From an uncultured Prevotellaceae bacterium (GTDB lineage Bacteria; Bacteroidota; Bacteroidia; Bacteroidales; Bacteroidaceae), in assembly GCA_900316315.1 (NCBI GenBank), contig ONCK01000002.1, forward strand, positions 1 to 64,000: a DNA stretch of 64,000 bases, in the 5' to 3' direction. Shown in pieces: positions 26,307 through 35,085 of this stretch. How positions within the stretch are numbered: position 1 is the first letter of the stretch; the number at the start of each line of letters is the position of its first letter. The notes below the pieces were generated by a model. The model saw only the letters and a list, made by a program, of their open reading frames with translations, was not told the DNA's origin and searched no databases. A program made the translations under genes and the position numbers.

Positions 26307-26324
26307 TAAGTAGTGTTCACTGAA
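26307..26324. repeat. Left end of the IS: target duplication TAAGTA plus inverted repeat
   Basis: TAAGTA (26307-26312) is followed by the terminal inverted repeat GTGTTCACTGAA (26313-26324). The mirror arrangement is at 27996-28013. Because neighbouring bases also match, the duplication could be read as 4 bp with a longer inverted repeat. Confidence 0.85.
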
Positions 26325-28007
26325 CAAGCGTAATGTTCTTATATTCAATAAATAGCATCGTTTTTTGTTTGGTGATTTAACATTTTGTTTGTGTCTTTGT
26401 GGTGTTAAAGGAAACAGAAGATGAAGTATACGTCGCAGAATAAAAACAGACAATTGACGCTTGACATTTTCAGGTCGTCGCTTGACAACCTGGACAAGTC
26501 CAACCGTTGGGTCGTACTCGGCGATACTCTTCCTTGGGCCGAACTTGAGAGGATCTACAACTCCAGACTGCATAATAAAGACAAGGGCGCAGGCAACAAG
26601 CCGGCCCGGATGATCATTGCCGCGATGATTATCAAGCACAAGATGAATCTCTCTGACGAGGAGACTATCAAGATCCTTCAGGAGAATCCCTACATGCAAT
26701 ACATGTGTGGTCTCTCGGAGTTGACAGACCAACCTTTTTTCGATTCCTCGCTGTTCGTCACAGTCCGCAAGCGCATCACCGAAGAGGAGATAAACGATAT
26801 GACCGTCCGCTTGCTTGAAGAGCAGAGAAGGCGCAAGGTCGAAGCTGAGCAGCACAAGGACAAGGACGACAATGGGAATGCCGGGGCCAAGAATGACAAC
26901 GGAGCCACCAAGGAAGAGAGTAAGGAAGATAGCGCAGAGGAGGACCCTTTCGCCAAGGAGTTCACAGACTCTAAGGGCAGGCTCCATAAGGGAGTGCTGA
27001 AGATGGACGCCACATGTGCCAACGCGGAGGTACGCTACCCCGTAGATGTTGACATCATCCATGACGGCTGCAAGGTCGTGGACAGATACATGCATAGCAT
27101 TTGCAAGGCACTGAAGATTAGTGCCCGGCGCACGTCCTACAGGATGCCCGCAGAGCCTATCTCGTACTTGTGAAGATGAAAAAGAAGGGCGGCGAGCTTG
27201 TACGCCGGACCAAGTCCTACATGCTTGGTTGCCTGAACAAGGAGCTCAAACAGATAGTTGAGCTTTTTGTCAGTTACACGGGCAGCAAGGCTCTTCTGAC
27301 AAGCCATGAGCGGCATACGCTCAACGCCACCTTTGATATGTATGCCCAGCAATAGGAGATGCTCACCAATGGAACGCACACTTGTGCCAACCGCATCGTC
27401 AGCATCTTTCAGCCTCACATAAGACCCATAGTCCGCGGCAAGGCGAAGGCAAAGGTCGAGTTCGGCGCCAAGATAGGCGTAAGCGTCTACAATGGTTACT
27501 CGTTCATCGACCATCATAGTTGGGACGCATATAACGAAAGCTCCGACTTGGAGCTCCACACGCTTGTTTGAACAGCGATTCGGTTGCCTTCCGGCTACCA
27601 TCCTCGCTGACAAGATATATATGAATAAGGTTAGCAGGAACTTCTTGAAAGACAATGAGATAAAGGCCTACAGCAAGCCTCTCGGCAGACCTCCCAAAGA
27701 GCCCAGACCTCCCGAATATTACGACAACATGGCCAAGGCCATCGGGGACAGAAACGAAGTCGAATGCTCCTTCGGCACCGGCAAGAGAATCTACAGAGCC
27801 GACAACATACGACCAAGCTTCCCAATACAGCTGAATGCTGGACAGGAATGTGCTACTTTGTCAAGAACGTGATGAAGTTCCTTAGGAAACTTTGTCTTCG
27901 CCTTTTTGAGAATATCGACTTCTGGCTTCATATTATCATTTCGGAACAGAGAATACAAGTTAAAATTCTTTACAGTCCCCATGTCCCTATATTAATTCAG
28001 TGAACAC
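26313..28007 (+). mobile_element. Insertion sequence, about 1.7 kb, DDE transposase of the IS5/IS1182 type, inactive
   Basis: A 1695-bp element bounded by perfect 12-bp inverted repeats (GTGTTCACTGAA / TTCAGTGAACAC) and flanked by direct TAAGTA repeats. It holds one transposase reading frame broken by three frameshifts and a stop. It lies between the kor operon and a TPR gene and disrupts neither. Family placement rests on the FDSSLF, HKGVLKMDAT and ADKIYMN blocks; the exact IS group is not certain. Confidence 0.9.
26421..28003 (+). pseudogene. Transposase pseudogene (IS5/IS1182-like DDE)
   Basis: Reconstructed in pieces: 26421 to about 27145 (N-terminal DUF772-like region, a Lys/Asp-rich linker, then KMDATCANAEVRYPVDVDIIHD with the first catalytic Asp). 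A one-base frameshift near 27140-27150 leads to ARRAYLVLVKMKKK. There is an in-frame TAG at 27353-27355, a second frameshift near 27560, then LPATILADKIYMN (second Asp), ECSFGTGKRIYRA (catalytic Glu), a third frameshift near 27805, and the tail KLPNTAECWTGMCYFVKNVMKF. At least four lesions, so no active enzyme is made. Confidence 0.88.
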
Positions 28008-28013
28008 TAAGTA
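27996..28013. repeat. Right end of the IS: inverted repeat plus target duplication TAAGTA
   Basis: TTCAGTGAACAC (27996-28007) is the exact reverse complement of the left end and is followed by TAAGTA (28008-28013). The 186 bases from here to the next gene show nothing. Confidence 0.85.
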
Positions 28014-28199
28014 GCACCTGTTTCATTGTGCCTCATAGCAAAAATAGGCCTTATGCAATATGTAAAAGCGGATGGCTATTATCCTATATCTTCAGATCTT
28101 TCTATATTCTATAATTTTCTGAGCCATTTGTCAAGATACTGCATTCCTTTACTCACGAGAATTTAATCCTAGATTAAATATTTTAGAATGAGATCAAAT

Positions 28200-30221
28200 C
28201 TAATGTTTTTGTTGCTTAGCCTCAGCAGCTTCCTGACGGTAATGCTTAATGAGACTATAGGCTGTGTAAAGACCGAGTTCACCAGCTTTTCCGAGATCTT
28301 GAAAACCTTGAGTATAGTTGCCTTGATTTGCATAAAGTATACCGCGGTTGTAGTAAGCTTCTGCAAGCTCAGGATTAAGTTTAATTGCTTGTGTAAAGTC
28401 ATCAATTGCACTTGTAAGCTCATTAATGGCGGCTCGCAAGCATGCGCGATTATAATATAGGCATGCAGTGTGATTGGATAGACTGATGGCGTAATCTAAG
28501 TCACGAATTGCCAAAGTGAAGGGCATCGCTTTTCCAGTATTGTGAGACGGAATAACGGAGTTTTCCGCAACGGCTGTAGTCTGGTGGCTAAAAGCTTGAC
28601 GTGCACGCACAGTTGAACGAAGGAATAGCGAAAAAATATCCTGAGGCGATTTGCTAAGCTTATTATCTAAGAATTTAAGTGAGGATTGGTAATCATGTTC
28701 AAGAGCACAGTATATCGCACGCGAAAGCAAATCCGAAGACTTGTCGCTAAGATGCGCAGACTCTTTATGTATGTCTTCAATGTCTGCAGCGGAGAGAGGG
28801 GTGTCGCGTGTTGTAAGATAGATAGTATGCGGAATATGGTGTTTCTCATTATACTGATTAACAAAATCTGCATATGGCGTGAGTTGTACAAGCCCACTCG
28901 GAGCGCTGTGTGTAGAGATAAAGAAAGGGGGCTGCAATTGTACTGCGACTTGTTTGTCTTGTATTCGGCCACGATAATCGCTTGTGTAAAACTTGGCAAT
29001 ATCCTTCTCATCATTACTGACTACTATCTTTTGATAATTATCAATGTCCTCGTCTTGCTGTTTACGAGTTGCATGAGCCGCGGGACGTTTGTGTGTACCA
29101 AACATGTTGTCGAGTTGGGCAATATAGACACGTCGCTCATCTTGTAGAGCATGGCGCTGATCGCCAATAAGACGATAGCAACGTGCTCGATGCTGATAAC
29201 CCGTGATAAAGTGAGGGTATTGGCGAAGCACAGTGGTATAATCGCGGATGGCTGCTCGATAGTTTCCTGTAGCTTCAGAGAGAGTTGCACGATTGAATAA
29301 TGCAAGGCGGTCATGAGGCTTGCGTCCAAGGACAAAGTCAAAGTCCAGGATAGCTGCATTATTTTCACCGACTTGCATACAAAGAAGGCCTCTATTATAA
29401 TGACCGATATAATTGTCCGGGTCGATATCAAGAGCAATGTTATAGTCTTCCATGGCACCGCGGAGATTATTCTGACGATAGCGTGCAAGGGCTCGGTTAA
29501 GGTAAAATCCGACATCTTTCGGTTTTTGGAGAATTGCTTTATCATATGCATGTTCAGCATTGTGATAGTCTTCCCGTTGCATAAGTAGTGTTGCTTTGGC
29601 AGACCATGCGTCTACTTCGTGCGGATCAAGACGTAAGGCATGGTCCAGAAGCGTGTCGGCGGAGACTGTATCACGTTGTTGAATCGCGATCTGAGCTTTA
29701 AGCAAATAACAGCGCATATAGTCTGGCCATTTGCTTAGCATTGTATCCAGCATATGATCTGCTTGGCGAAGACTGTCGAGTTGGGCCAGACAGAGTACTG
29801 CATTATACCAGTAATCCCGGTTGTCAGCATGGCGACTGATAAGGAGACGATAGTCAGGGATAGCAGAAGCATATTGTCCTATCATGATATTGCATATGGC
29901 CCGGAGTCTGAAACATTCATCAATAAACGGATCGCGGTCTATGGAGGCGTCACAGTCCGCCACTGCTCCCTGATAATCTCCGAGATAATACTTGGCTACT
30001 GCTCGCAGGTAGTAGGGCTCATAAAGGTAGGGCTTAGCCTGGATGGCTTGATTGAAATACTGGATGGACAGAGCGTAGTCCTCGTAATATAGAGCGCTCT
30101 TACCGATAGAGATTACCCCATCAGTATTTGTCTGCCCGCAAAGGCGTAGGGGCAAAGCCAGCAGTAAAATGAAAAGGTGGTGTCTCAAGATTTGCGTATG
30201 GTCTTGACCTTGTAAGAACAA
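28200..30221 (-). CDS. Exported tetratricopeptide-repeat protein
   Basis: 673 residues. The hydrophobic stretch HLFILLLALPLRLCGQ near residues 15-30 is a signal peptide, possibly with a cysteine after the core. About twelve TPR units fill the protein (YYEDYALSIQYFNQAIQAKP; AYDKAILQKPKDVGFYLNRALARY; AYYNRGILYANQGNYTQGFQDLGKAGELG), with a non-TPR middle section around 370-470. It probably organises an envelope complex; partner unknown. The ATG at 30221 overlaps def by 37 bases. A TTG at 30186-30188, overlapping the def stop as TTGA and leaving a shorter signal peptide, is a credible alternative start. Confidence 0.85.
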   Translation of the reverse strand: MFLQGQDHTQILRHHLFILLLALPLRLCGQTNTDGVISIGKSALYYEDYALSIQYFNQAIQAKPYLYEPYYLRAVAKYYLGDYQGAVADCDASIDRDPFIDECFRLRAICNIMIGQYASAIPDYRLLISRHADNRDYWYNAVLCLAQLDSLRQADHMLDTMLSKWPDYMRCYLLKAQIAIQQRDTVSADTLLDHALRLDPHEVDAWSAKATLLMQREDYHNAEHAYDKAILQKPKDVGFYLNRALARYRQNNLRGAMEDYNIALDIDPDNYIGHYNRGLLCMQVGENNAAILDFDFVLGRKPHDRLALFNRATLSEATGNYRAAIRDYTTVLRQYPHFITGYQHRARCYRLIGDQRHALQDERRVYIAQLDNMFGTHKRPAAHATRKQQDEDIDNYQKIVVSNDEKDIAKFYTSDYRGRIQDKQVAVQLQPPFFISTHSAPSGLVQLTPYADFVNQYNEKHHIPHTIYLTTRDTPLSAADIEDIHKESAHLSDKSSDLLSRAIYCALEHDYQSSLKFLDNKLSKSPQDIFSLFLRSTVRARQAFSHQTTAVAENSVIPSHNTGKAMPFTLAIRDLDYAISLSNHTACLYYNRACLRAAINELTSAIDDFTQAIKLNPELAEAYYNRGILYANQGNYTQGFQDLGKAGELGLYTAYSLIKHYRQEAAEAKQQKH

Positions 30222-30748
30222 CGTGCTTTGCCTTTCAGAAAGGCATTAAGTTTGCTCTTTATCATCTGCCGACGGAAGGGAGATATGTGATCGGTGAACA
30301 CATTTCCATCAAGGTGGTCAAATTCGTGTTGCATGACGCGGGCAAGATAGCCAGAGACCCATTCCTCGTGGGGCATGAACTGATCGTCCAGATACTTAAC
30401 GCGGATACGAACGGAACGTTTGACCTTCTCGCTAATACCCGGGAGGCTGAGGCAGCCCTCTTCCATTTCCTCTGTCTCCTCTGAATACTCCAGAATATGG
30501 GCATTGTAAAATGCGTGACGGAAGCCTTTGTATTCGGGTAGATCGTCGCTGATTATATCGAGGTCAATGACAACGAGGCGTATAGCCTTGCCTATCTGTG
30601 GAGCTGCAAGCCCGATACCGCCGGATGCGGCAAGAGTGTCATACATGTTCTGAGTCAACTGGAGAAGTTGCTCTTTGTCTGCAGGATCAATATCTTTGCT
30701 GACCTCTCGAAGGACGGGCTGGCCGTAAATATAAATGGGTAGTATCAT
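30185..30748 (-). CDS. def: Peptide deformylase
   Basis: 187 residues. It removes the formyl group from nascent proteins at the ribosome. All three motifs are intact: GIGLAAPQIG, EGCLSLPG (metal Cys) and QHEFDHLDG (two metal His and catalytic Glu). EEETEEMEEG-like acidic spacing before motif 2 is normal for Bacteroidota. It follows ruvX by 29 bases and its stop overlaps the start of the TPR gene. Confidence 0.97.
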   Translation of the reverse strand: MILPIYIYGQPVLREVSKDIDPADKEQLLQLTQNMYDTLAASGGIGLAAPQIGKAIRLVVIDLDIISDDLPEYKGFRHAFYNAHILEYSEETEEMEEGCLSLPGISEKVKRSVRIRVKYLDDQFMPHEEWVSGYLARVMQHEFDHLDGNVFTDHISPFRRQMIKSKLNAFLKGKARCSYKVKTIRKS

Positions 30749-30777
30749 GGTATATTTTTATGGAAATGCTTTATATC

Positions 30778-31218
30778 TTAGATTTTATTTTCAGCGGATT
30801 TTTGTTTTCTTAGTGATTCGAGATAAGACTGGAGAATAATAGTGGCGCTAATTTCATCGACGAGGGATTTGTTCTGTCTTGCCTTTTTGCCAATTCCGCT
30901 CTGAAGAATCGTCTGATGAGCCAGTACCGAAGTAAAACGCTCATCGTAACTCTGCACCGGCACGTGGGGGAACTGCCGGGCAAATTGTTTCATAAAGCGT
31001 TGAATATTGGCTTGATTGGGAGAGGGCGCGCCGGACATTTGTGTGGGGCGACCGATAATGACCAAGTCAACCTCTTCGCTGGCGAAATAGCTTGCGAGAT
31101 AAGGAATAAGCTCTGCGGATTTGACGGTGGTCAGTCCGCCGGCAATAATGCGAGATGGGTCTGTCACGGCTATGCCGGTGCGCCGAGCCCCGTAGTCGAG
31201 TGCCAATATGCGTCCCAT
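30778..31218 (-). CDS. ruvX: Holliday junction resolvase-like RuvX/YqgF
   Basis: 146 residues. RNase H-like fold: MGRILALDYGARRTGIAVTD (first Asp), DLVIIGRP, SYDERFTS (Glu) and VDEISATIILQSYL (last acidic pair). The family is implicated in Holliday-junction or pre-16S rRNA processing. The start is the conserved family N-terminus, which lies only 4 bases after a -7 box, so the mRNA may be nearly leaderless. Operon ruvX-def-TPR. Confidence 0.94.
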   Translation of the reverse strand: MGRILALDYGARRTGIAVTDPSRIIAGGLTTVKSAELIPYLASYFASEEVDLVIIGRPTQMSGAPSPNQANIQRFMKQFARQFPHVPVQSYDERFTSVLAHQTILQSGIGKKARQNKSLVDEISATIILQSYLESLRKQKSAENKI

Positions 31219-31222
31219 GGCG

Positions 31223-31230
31223 CAAAATTA
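31223..31230 (-). promoter_or_regulatory. -7 box (TAATTTTG) almost touching the ruvX ATG
   Basis: Minus-strand TAATTTTG ends 4 bases before the ATG. With a usual box-to-start distance of 4-7 bases, +1 falls on or next to the ATG. The remaining 31231-31506 holds no gene. It does include an inverted repeat CGTTAGGCTT (31471-31480) / AAGCCTAACG (31503-31512) at the end of the next gene. Confidence 0.55.
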
Positions 31231-31506
31231 CGAATATTTGTCTACTCAGCTATTCCTCGAGTAGTTAATCTTTTGAAATAAAGTAGAAAACGCCTCTACA
31301 CCATGCACGATGATATATGCCGATGCTGCTCCTCTGATTGTGAACAATATTTACATTTCCTATCGTCTTGCGAAGAGAAGGTGCATATATTGTTGGCCTC
31401 AAGGCAATGAAAACTATTTCATATGACACAATGAGCACAAGTCTACTTTTATTTCATTAATGCCGTGCGTTAGGCTTCGGTCGCCTTTTATTTTTTCTGA
31501 TTAAGC

Positions 31507-31770
31507 CTAACGTAATACCTTGAATATGGAGTAGACACCTTTCAGTATTCGATAAGCATATTGTGCTCCTCTGATTGTACGTGAGATAGAGTGGGGCGGA
31601 GTATCGGCCATCTGCTTTCGGGCCTCACGATAAGGCGCGAGGATTTGGCGTGATAAATAATCCATCGTCTCGCGTTCAGCATGTAGCATCCTAAGTGTCT
31701 CTACTTTCTGTAAACGGAGACCCTCGATGGAAGACAAAGATTGACTAGTCTTGGCGTGGAGATTTTTCAT
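31507..31770 (-). CDS. Small hypothetical protein of the YtxH-holin cluster
   Basis: 87 residues, family not recognised. It is mostly helical and basic (RLQKVETLRMLHAERETMDYLSRQILAPYREARKQ), with a weakly hydrophobic C-terminus (AYRILKGVYSIFKVLR). No membrane segment. It overlaps the holin-like gene by 26 bases, so the two are co-translated. Similar small soluble partners accompany YtxH/holin-like pairs in many Bacteroidota; its job is unknown. Confidence 0.75.
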   Translation of the reverse strand: MKNLHAKTSQSLSSIEGLRLQKVETLRMLHAERETMDYLSRQILAPYREARKQMADTPPHSISRTIRGAQYAYRILKGVYSIFKVLR

Positions 31771-32116
31771 TTTCTTGGTCTAAGAGTAAATGTGTAAAAA
31801 AACGACTAAGCGGACCGACAATCCATCGTTGACGCATTGCGTAGATGAGCAGACAGAAAGCTATGAAAAGACCCGCCACGATAGCGTAAGCTGCACACGC
31901 ACTGTCAAGCCATGCATGTAATGCGGCATATAGTGTAAGAGACAAGAAAATGACAGCGATAAGTCCGATGACAAAAAGAACCGCACCTAGGATAAGCACA
32001 GTGAGAAGGAGGGTTAACTTCTCAGAGAGATCAAGCTTGATGTAGCGTCCTCGAAGTCCCGCATAGCGCTTGACAGAAGCTATAAGTTTGACAATCAACT
32101 CGTCTGTGGTAGCCAT
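31745..32116 (-). CDS. Phage holin family (superfamily 3_6-like) membrane protein
   Basis: 123 residues. Two long hydrophobic segments, about 32-57 (LTLLLTVLILGAVLFVIGLIAVIFL) and 72-93, with a basic end, match the Phage_Hol_Tra 3_6 proteins. In Bacteroidota these are chromosomal, non-phage genes paired with YtxH. Probably an inner-membrane stress or envelope protein; there is no phage gene nearby. It lies 172 bases after the YtxH gene. Confidence 0.82.
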   Translation of the reverse strand: MATTDELIVKLIASVKRYAGLRGRYIKLDLSEKLTLLLTVLILGAVLFVIGLIAVIFLSLTLYAALHAWLDSACAAYAIVAGLFIAFCLLIYAMRQRWIVGPLSRFFTHLLLDQENEKSPRQD

Positions 32117-32288
32117 CTTTTATTAGAAGAGTTTTATCCGAATGCAATTATCTGATATGTCCCGTTTCTATTATGCGGATATACCGATTGTTCCAGTGCC
32201 CCGTTTGACAATGCATAGCAAACGAGACATCATACTAAAATCGAAGGAATAAATAGCCAAAGAAGTTAATCAGCCTGTCTGCCACTAA

Positions 32289-32495
32289 CTATTCCTCAGT
32301 CTTAAGCTCATCGGTGATATCGTCAACGAGATTTTCCATCTCCTTGCGATTGAGCTTGATGCCTCTTTCTTTGATGGCTTCTTTAATACGTGCACGAAGA
32401 TCTGTTCCTTTTTCAGGTGAGAACAATAATCCACATGTGAAGCCGATGACTACACCGCCTAATACTGCGGCAAAGACGTTGATACCATTTTTCAT
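32289..32495 (-). CDS. YtxH domain protein
   Basis: 68 residues from the ATG at 32493-32495 (MKNGINVFAAVLGGVVIGFTCGLLFSPEKGTDLRARIKEA). One membrane segment is followed by the LFSPEKGTDLR motif diagnostic of YtxH (general-stress-type) proteins. The ORF extends to 32531, but the -7 box TAGTTTTG at 32529-32536 excludes this. First of the three-gene cluster. Confidence 0.88.
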   Translation of the reverse strand: MKNGINVFAAVLGGVVIGFTCGLLFSPEKGTDLRARIKEAIKERGIKLNRKEMENLVDDITDELKTEE

Positions 32496-32528
32496 AACGC
32501 TATTCGTTTTAATATTCTTACTTGGCTT

Positions 32529-32536
32529 CAAAACTA
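32529..32536 (-). promoter_or_regulatory. -7 box (TAGTTTTG) for the YtxH cluster
   Basis: Minus-strand TAGTTTTG, 33 bases ahead of the chosen ATG. No TTTG at the right distance. Confidence 0.5.
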
Positions 32537-32683
32537 CTACTTTTTTGTCAATGACGAATATTTTATTCTGAAAAAAATGAGAAAATCCGCTATTAATTAT
32601 TCTTTTCGAGTGACAAAAGTCAGAAAAAGAGAAAGATTAGTGATTTTTAACTTCTGCAGAACGGTTAACATAGAAACAAACTG

Positions 32684-32691
32684 TAAATTTG
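32684..32691 (+). promoter_or_regulatory. -7 box (TAAATTTG) for the SPOR lipoprotein
   Basis: TAAATTTG, 30 bases before the ATG at 32722. Confidence 0.55.
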
Positions 32692-32721
32692 CCTGAGAAA
32701 TGAAATAACTTTTTTATCAAT

Positions 32722-33249
32722 ATGTTTGCAAACAAATTAAACCGTACCTCGATCCTGGCTATTGCCCTTTGCTCAGTAGCCATGTTTACTTCATGTAAGT
32801 CAAGTGAAAGTGCCTACAAGAAGGCTTACGAAAAAGCGCAGGCCCAAGCCGCAAATAATCAGACGGCAGTAGCAGAAGACAATTCTCAGGATGTCAAGAT
32901 CTCTCCGGTTCAGACTGCGCCTCAGCCTTCGTCTACAACTTCCGATGTGGCCAATGAGCCGGTTCGCAAGGAGAGTGTACAGCTCGTCAGTGGCAGTGGA
33001 CTCAAAGCCTACAGCGTAGTAAGTGGAAGCTTCTCTCTTAAGGCTAATGCTGAGGGCCGCCAATCCGTGCTTAAGGAGCGCGGCTATGATGCTCAGATAG
33101 TTTACAATCCCAATGTGAAGTTTTATCGCGTTATCGCTTTTACTTCAGATGACAAGGCCGCTGCAGTACAAAGCCGCAACCAGATGCGTGCCAACTACTC
33201 CTCTGATGTCAACAGCAAAGAGGCGTGGCTGCTTTACAACGGAAACTAA
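32722..33249 (+). CDS. SPOR-domain lipoprotein
   Basis: 175 residues. A lipoprotein signal peptide ends in MFTSC (Cys25), so it is lipid-anchored. A Gln/Ala-rich linker (about 30-85) is followed by a SPOR domain (about 93-172: AYSVVSGSFSLKANAEGRQSVLKERGYDAQIVYN...YRVIAF). SPOR domains bind denuded glycan strands of peptidoglycan at division sites, so it is probably a septal envelope protein. Monocistronic, with its own -7 box and a large stem-loop downstream. Confidence 0.93.
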   Translation: MFANKLNRTSILAIALCSVAMFTSCKSSESAYKKAYEKAQAQAANNQTAVAEDNSQDVKISPVQTAPQPSSTTSDVANEPVRKESVQLVSGSGLKAYSVVSGSFSLKANAEGRQSVLKERGYDAQIVYNPNVKFYRVIAFTSDDKAAAVQSRNQMRANYSSDVNSKEAWLLYNGN

Positions 33250-33334
33250 TATTCTCTAATTCCTTTGTGTGAAGAGGGGAATTTGCGGAGCCTTTGATCA
33301 TCTCAGCTACCGGCAATTACCTAAAGAGAACAAG

Positions 33335-33385
33335 TATAGATTAAGCCCTGCTTGCCAAATATTGGGAAGCAGGGCTTAATCTATA
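33335..33385. terminator. 19-bp perfect stem between convergent genes (bidirectional terminator-like)
   Basis: Left arm 33335-33353 and right arm 33367-33385 are exact reverse complements (TATAGATTAAGCCCTGCTT), with a 13-base loop. It lies between the SPOR gene (+) and asnA (-) and would end both transcripts. There is no long T run on either side, so the stem itself, or Rho, may do the work. Confidence 0.7.
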
Positions 33386-33411
33386 ATCAAATCTGAGGCT
33401 TCGGGTGAATA

Positions 33412-34452
33412 TCAGATTAGGGCAATGCCCATCTGCTCACACTGCATGCGCATATCGTCTGGCCAAATGCTGGCCTGTACTTCGCCGATGTGCGCCTTGT
33501 GAAGGAAGAACATGCAGAGTCGACTCTGTCCGATACCTCCACCGATACTGAGCGGGAGTTCTCCGTTGATGAGCTTTTTGTGGAAATAGAGCTGGAGTCT
33601 TTCTTCTTTGCCCGAACTCTTGAGCTGGCGCAAGAGAGCCGTTTTGTCGACGCGGATGCCCATCGAACTGATCTCCAAAGACTGTCCAAGTACATCATTC
33701 CATACGAGGAGGTCACCGTTGAGGCCCGGTCTCCCGTTTTCCGGAGCGATGGTGGAGTAATCGTCGTAGTCTGGGGCTCGTAAGTCATGAGGCTTACCAT
33801 CGCCGAGGGAACCGCCTATGCCGATGATAAAGACGCTCCCGTATTCTTGAGTAATCAGATTTTCCCGTTCCTTGGGCGATTTGTCCGGATAGCGCTCACG
33901 CAGTTCCTCTGCGTGGATGAAGGTCACGTCCGGACTCAGACGAGGCGTAATTTGGGCATATTGTTCACAGACATTAAACTCTGTGCGAAGCATGGAGCAG
34001 TAGATGGCTTTGACGACCGTCTTCAGGTAAGTCAGATTGCGTTGGTCCTCAGTGATCACCTGTTCCCAATCCCACTGGTCGACATAGAGGCTGTGCACAT
34101 TGTCCAGTTCCTCATCGGCGCGAATGGCATTCATATCTGTATAGATGCCATATCCAGGCTTGATATGCTGAGCGGCGAGAGTAAGGCGTTTCCACTTGGC
34201 CAGGCTGTGTACGACTTCGGCCTGTTTGTCTCCCATATCCTTGATGCCAAAGCAGACGGGGCGTTCTACGCCGTTAAGGTCATCATTGATGCCGGTCCCT
34301 TTGAGCACAAAGAGCGGTCCTGTGGCACGGTGAAGCTTTAAGGCTGTTGACAAATTTTGCTGAAAACTCTCCTTGATGAGCTTTATGGCCAACTCATTTT
34401 GATGGATATTGAGTAGAGGCTTATAGTTTTTCGGTTTGATCAATTTGCTCAT
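33412..34452 (-). CDS. asnA: Aspartate--ammonia ligase (asparagine synthetase A)
   Basis: 346 residues from the ATG at 34450-34452 (MSKLIKPKNYKPLLNI). The ORF runs to 34590 but is crossed by the promoter at 34484-34514. It makes asparagine from aspartate, ammonia and ATP in the cytosol. Class II synthetase-like motifs are present: KRLTLAAQHIKPGYGIYTDMNAIRADE, DVTFIHAEEL, FIIGIGGSLGDGKPHD and GGGIGQSRLCMFFLHKAHIGEVQASIWP (motif 3). Confidence 0.96.
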   Translation of the reverse strand: MSKLIKPKNYKPLLNIHQNELAIKLIKESFQQNLSTALKLHRATGPLFVLKGTGINDDLNGVERPVCFGIKDMGDKQAEVVHSLAKWKRLTLAAQHIKPGYGIYTDMNAIRADEELDNVHSLYVDQWDWEQVITEDQRNLTYLKTVVKAIYCSMLRTEFNVCEQYAQITPRLSPDVTFIHAEELRERYPDKSPKERENLITQEYGSVFIIGIGGSLGDGKPHDLRAPDYDDYSTIAPENGRPGLNGDLLVWNDVLGQSLEISSMGIRVDKTALLRQLKSSGKEERLQLYFHKKLINGELPLSIGGGIGQSRLCMFFLHKAHIGEVQASIWPDDMRMQCEQMGIALI

Positions 34453-34483
34453 GATTACTTGTGCTTCTTTTGAATTTGGATTG

Positions 34484-34514
34484 CAAAAATACAAAATTCG
34501 TATCATAATGCAAT
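34484..34514 (-). promoter_or_regulatory. Promoter for asnA (ATTG-N19-TATTTTTG)
   Basis: Minus-strand ATTG (34511-34514), 19 bases, then TATTTTTG (34484-34491), 31 bases before the chosen ATG. One mismatch to the -33 consensus. Confidence 0.7.
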
Positions 34515-34846
34515 TTTTGAGGACTTCTTTTGTGCAAATTTTGTCTCTCCTTATGCAGATGCAAACCGAAGGTATCAACTCGTGTGACAAGAGACTAAAT
34601 GAGAAGACTTAAGGATGCTCGTCGGTTTTGTCTGAGCAGATATTCGGACGTTATCTTGGGGAATAAGCGTCTCGCCCCATGATGCAGTCTCCAGCCTGTG
34701 CGGTTATTATATTTAAATGTATGCATGAAGGCTTATTTTCCAATAGACTGCCGAACATGGGCGCGGATGGCATTCGGAGACTGTGAGACTGGGCGTATTG
34801 CCTTCCCAAGAGAATTACAATGAACGTGTGAAAACGCAGGACGGCA

Positions 34847-35030
34847 TCTGAGAAGAGACGGTAGCCAATTTTCGGAAAGGGGAGGCAAACGGCGTCCGAG
34901 AAAGAGCGGCTGTCAACTTCCGGCAAGGAGGATAAGCGGCTTCTGAGAAAAGGCAGCTAGCAACTTCCGACAAAGAGAGACAGACGGATTCCGAAGAGGG
35001 CAGACGACTTCCACAGAAGGGAAGCTGTGC
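34847..35030. repeat. Tandem repeat, four units of 47-48 bp
   Basis: Units begin at 34847, 34895, 34942 and 34989 (spacings 48, 47, 47). Each starts TCTGAGAA-like, has a CAACTTCCG-like middle and a GGC-rich end. They lie just 3' of the kinase-RapZ gene (which ends at 35086 on the minus strand). Parts are open on the minus strand (34651-34926, with repeats of RSFSDAV/RLFSDAV), but I do not call a gene. 34515-34846 holds nothing else. Confidence 0.75.
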
Positions 35031-35085
35031 CGCGTCCCGACGCTTATCAGACGGCTTGTAAATAAGTCTAAGGAGGAGAGGGGGA

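Noticed and set aside
26232-27095. 287-codon minus-strand ORF opposite the transposase
   Set aside because: Antisense of a real coding frame; no family features and it crosses the IS left end.
31745-32116. Prophage, suggested by the holin-like gene
   Set aside because: No other phage genes; holin-like plus YtxH pairs are ordinary chromosomal genes in Bacteroidota.
34651-34926. 91-codon minus-strand ORF over the 47-bp repeats
   Set aside because: Its repeats of RSFSDAV come from the DNA tandem repeat; no start signal and it is open only across part of the array.
34847-35030. CRISPR array
   Set aside because: Units are contiguous 47-bp repeats without unique spacers, and no cas genes are present.
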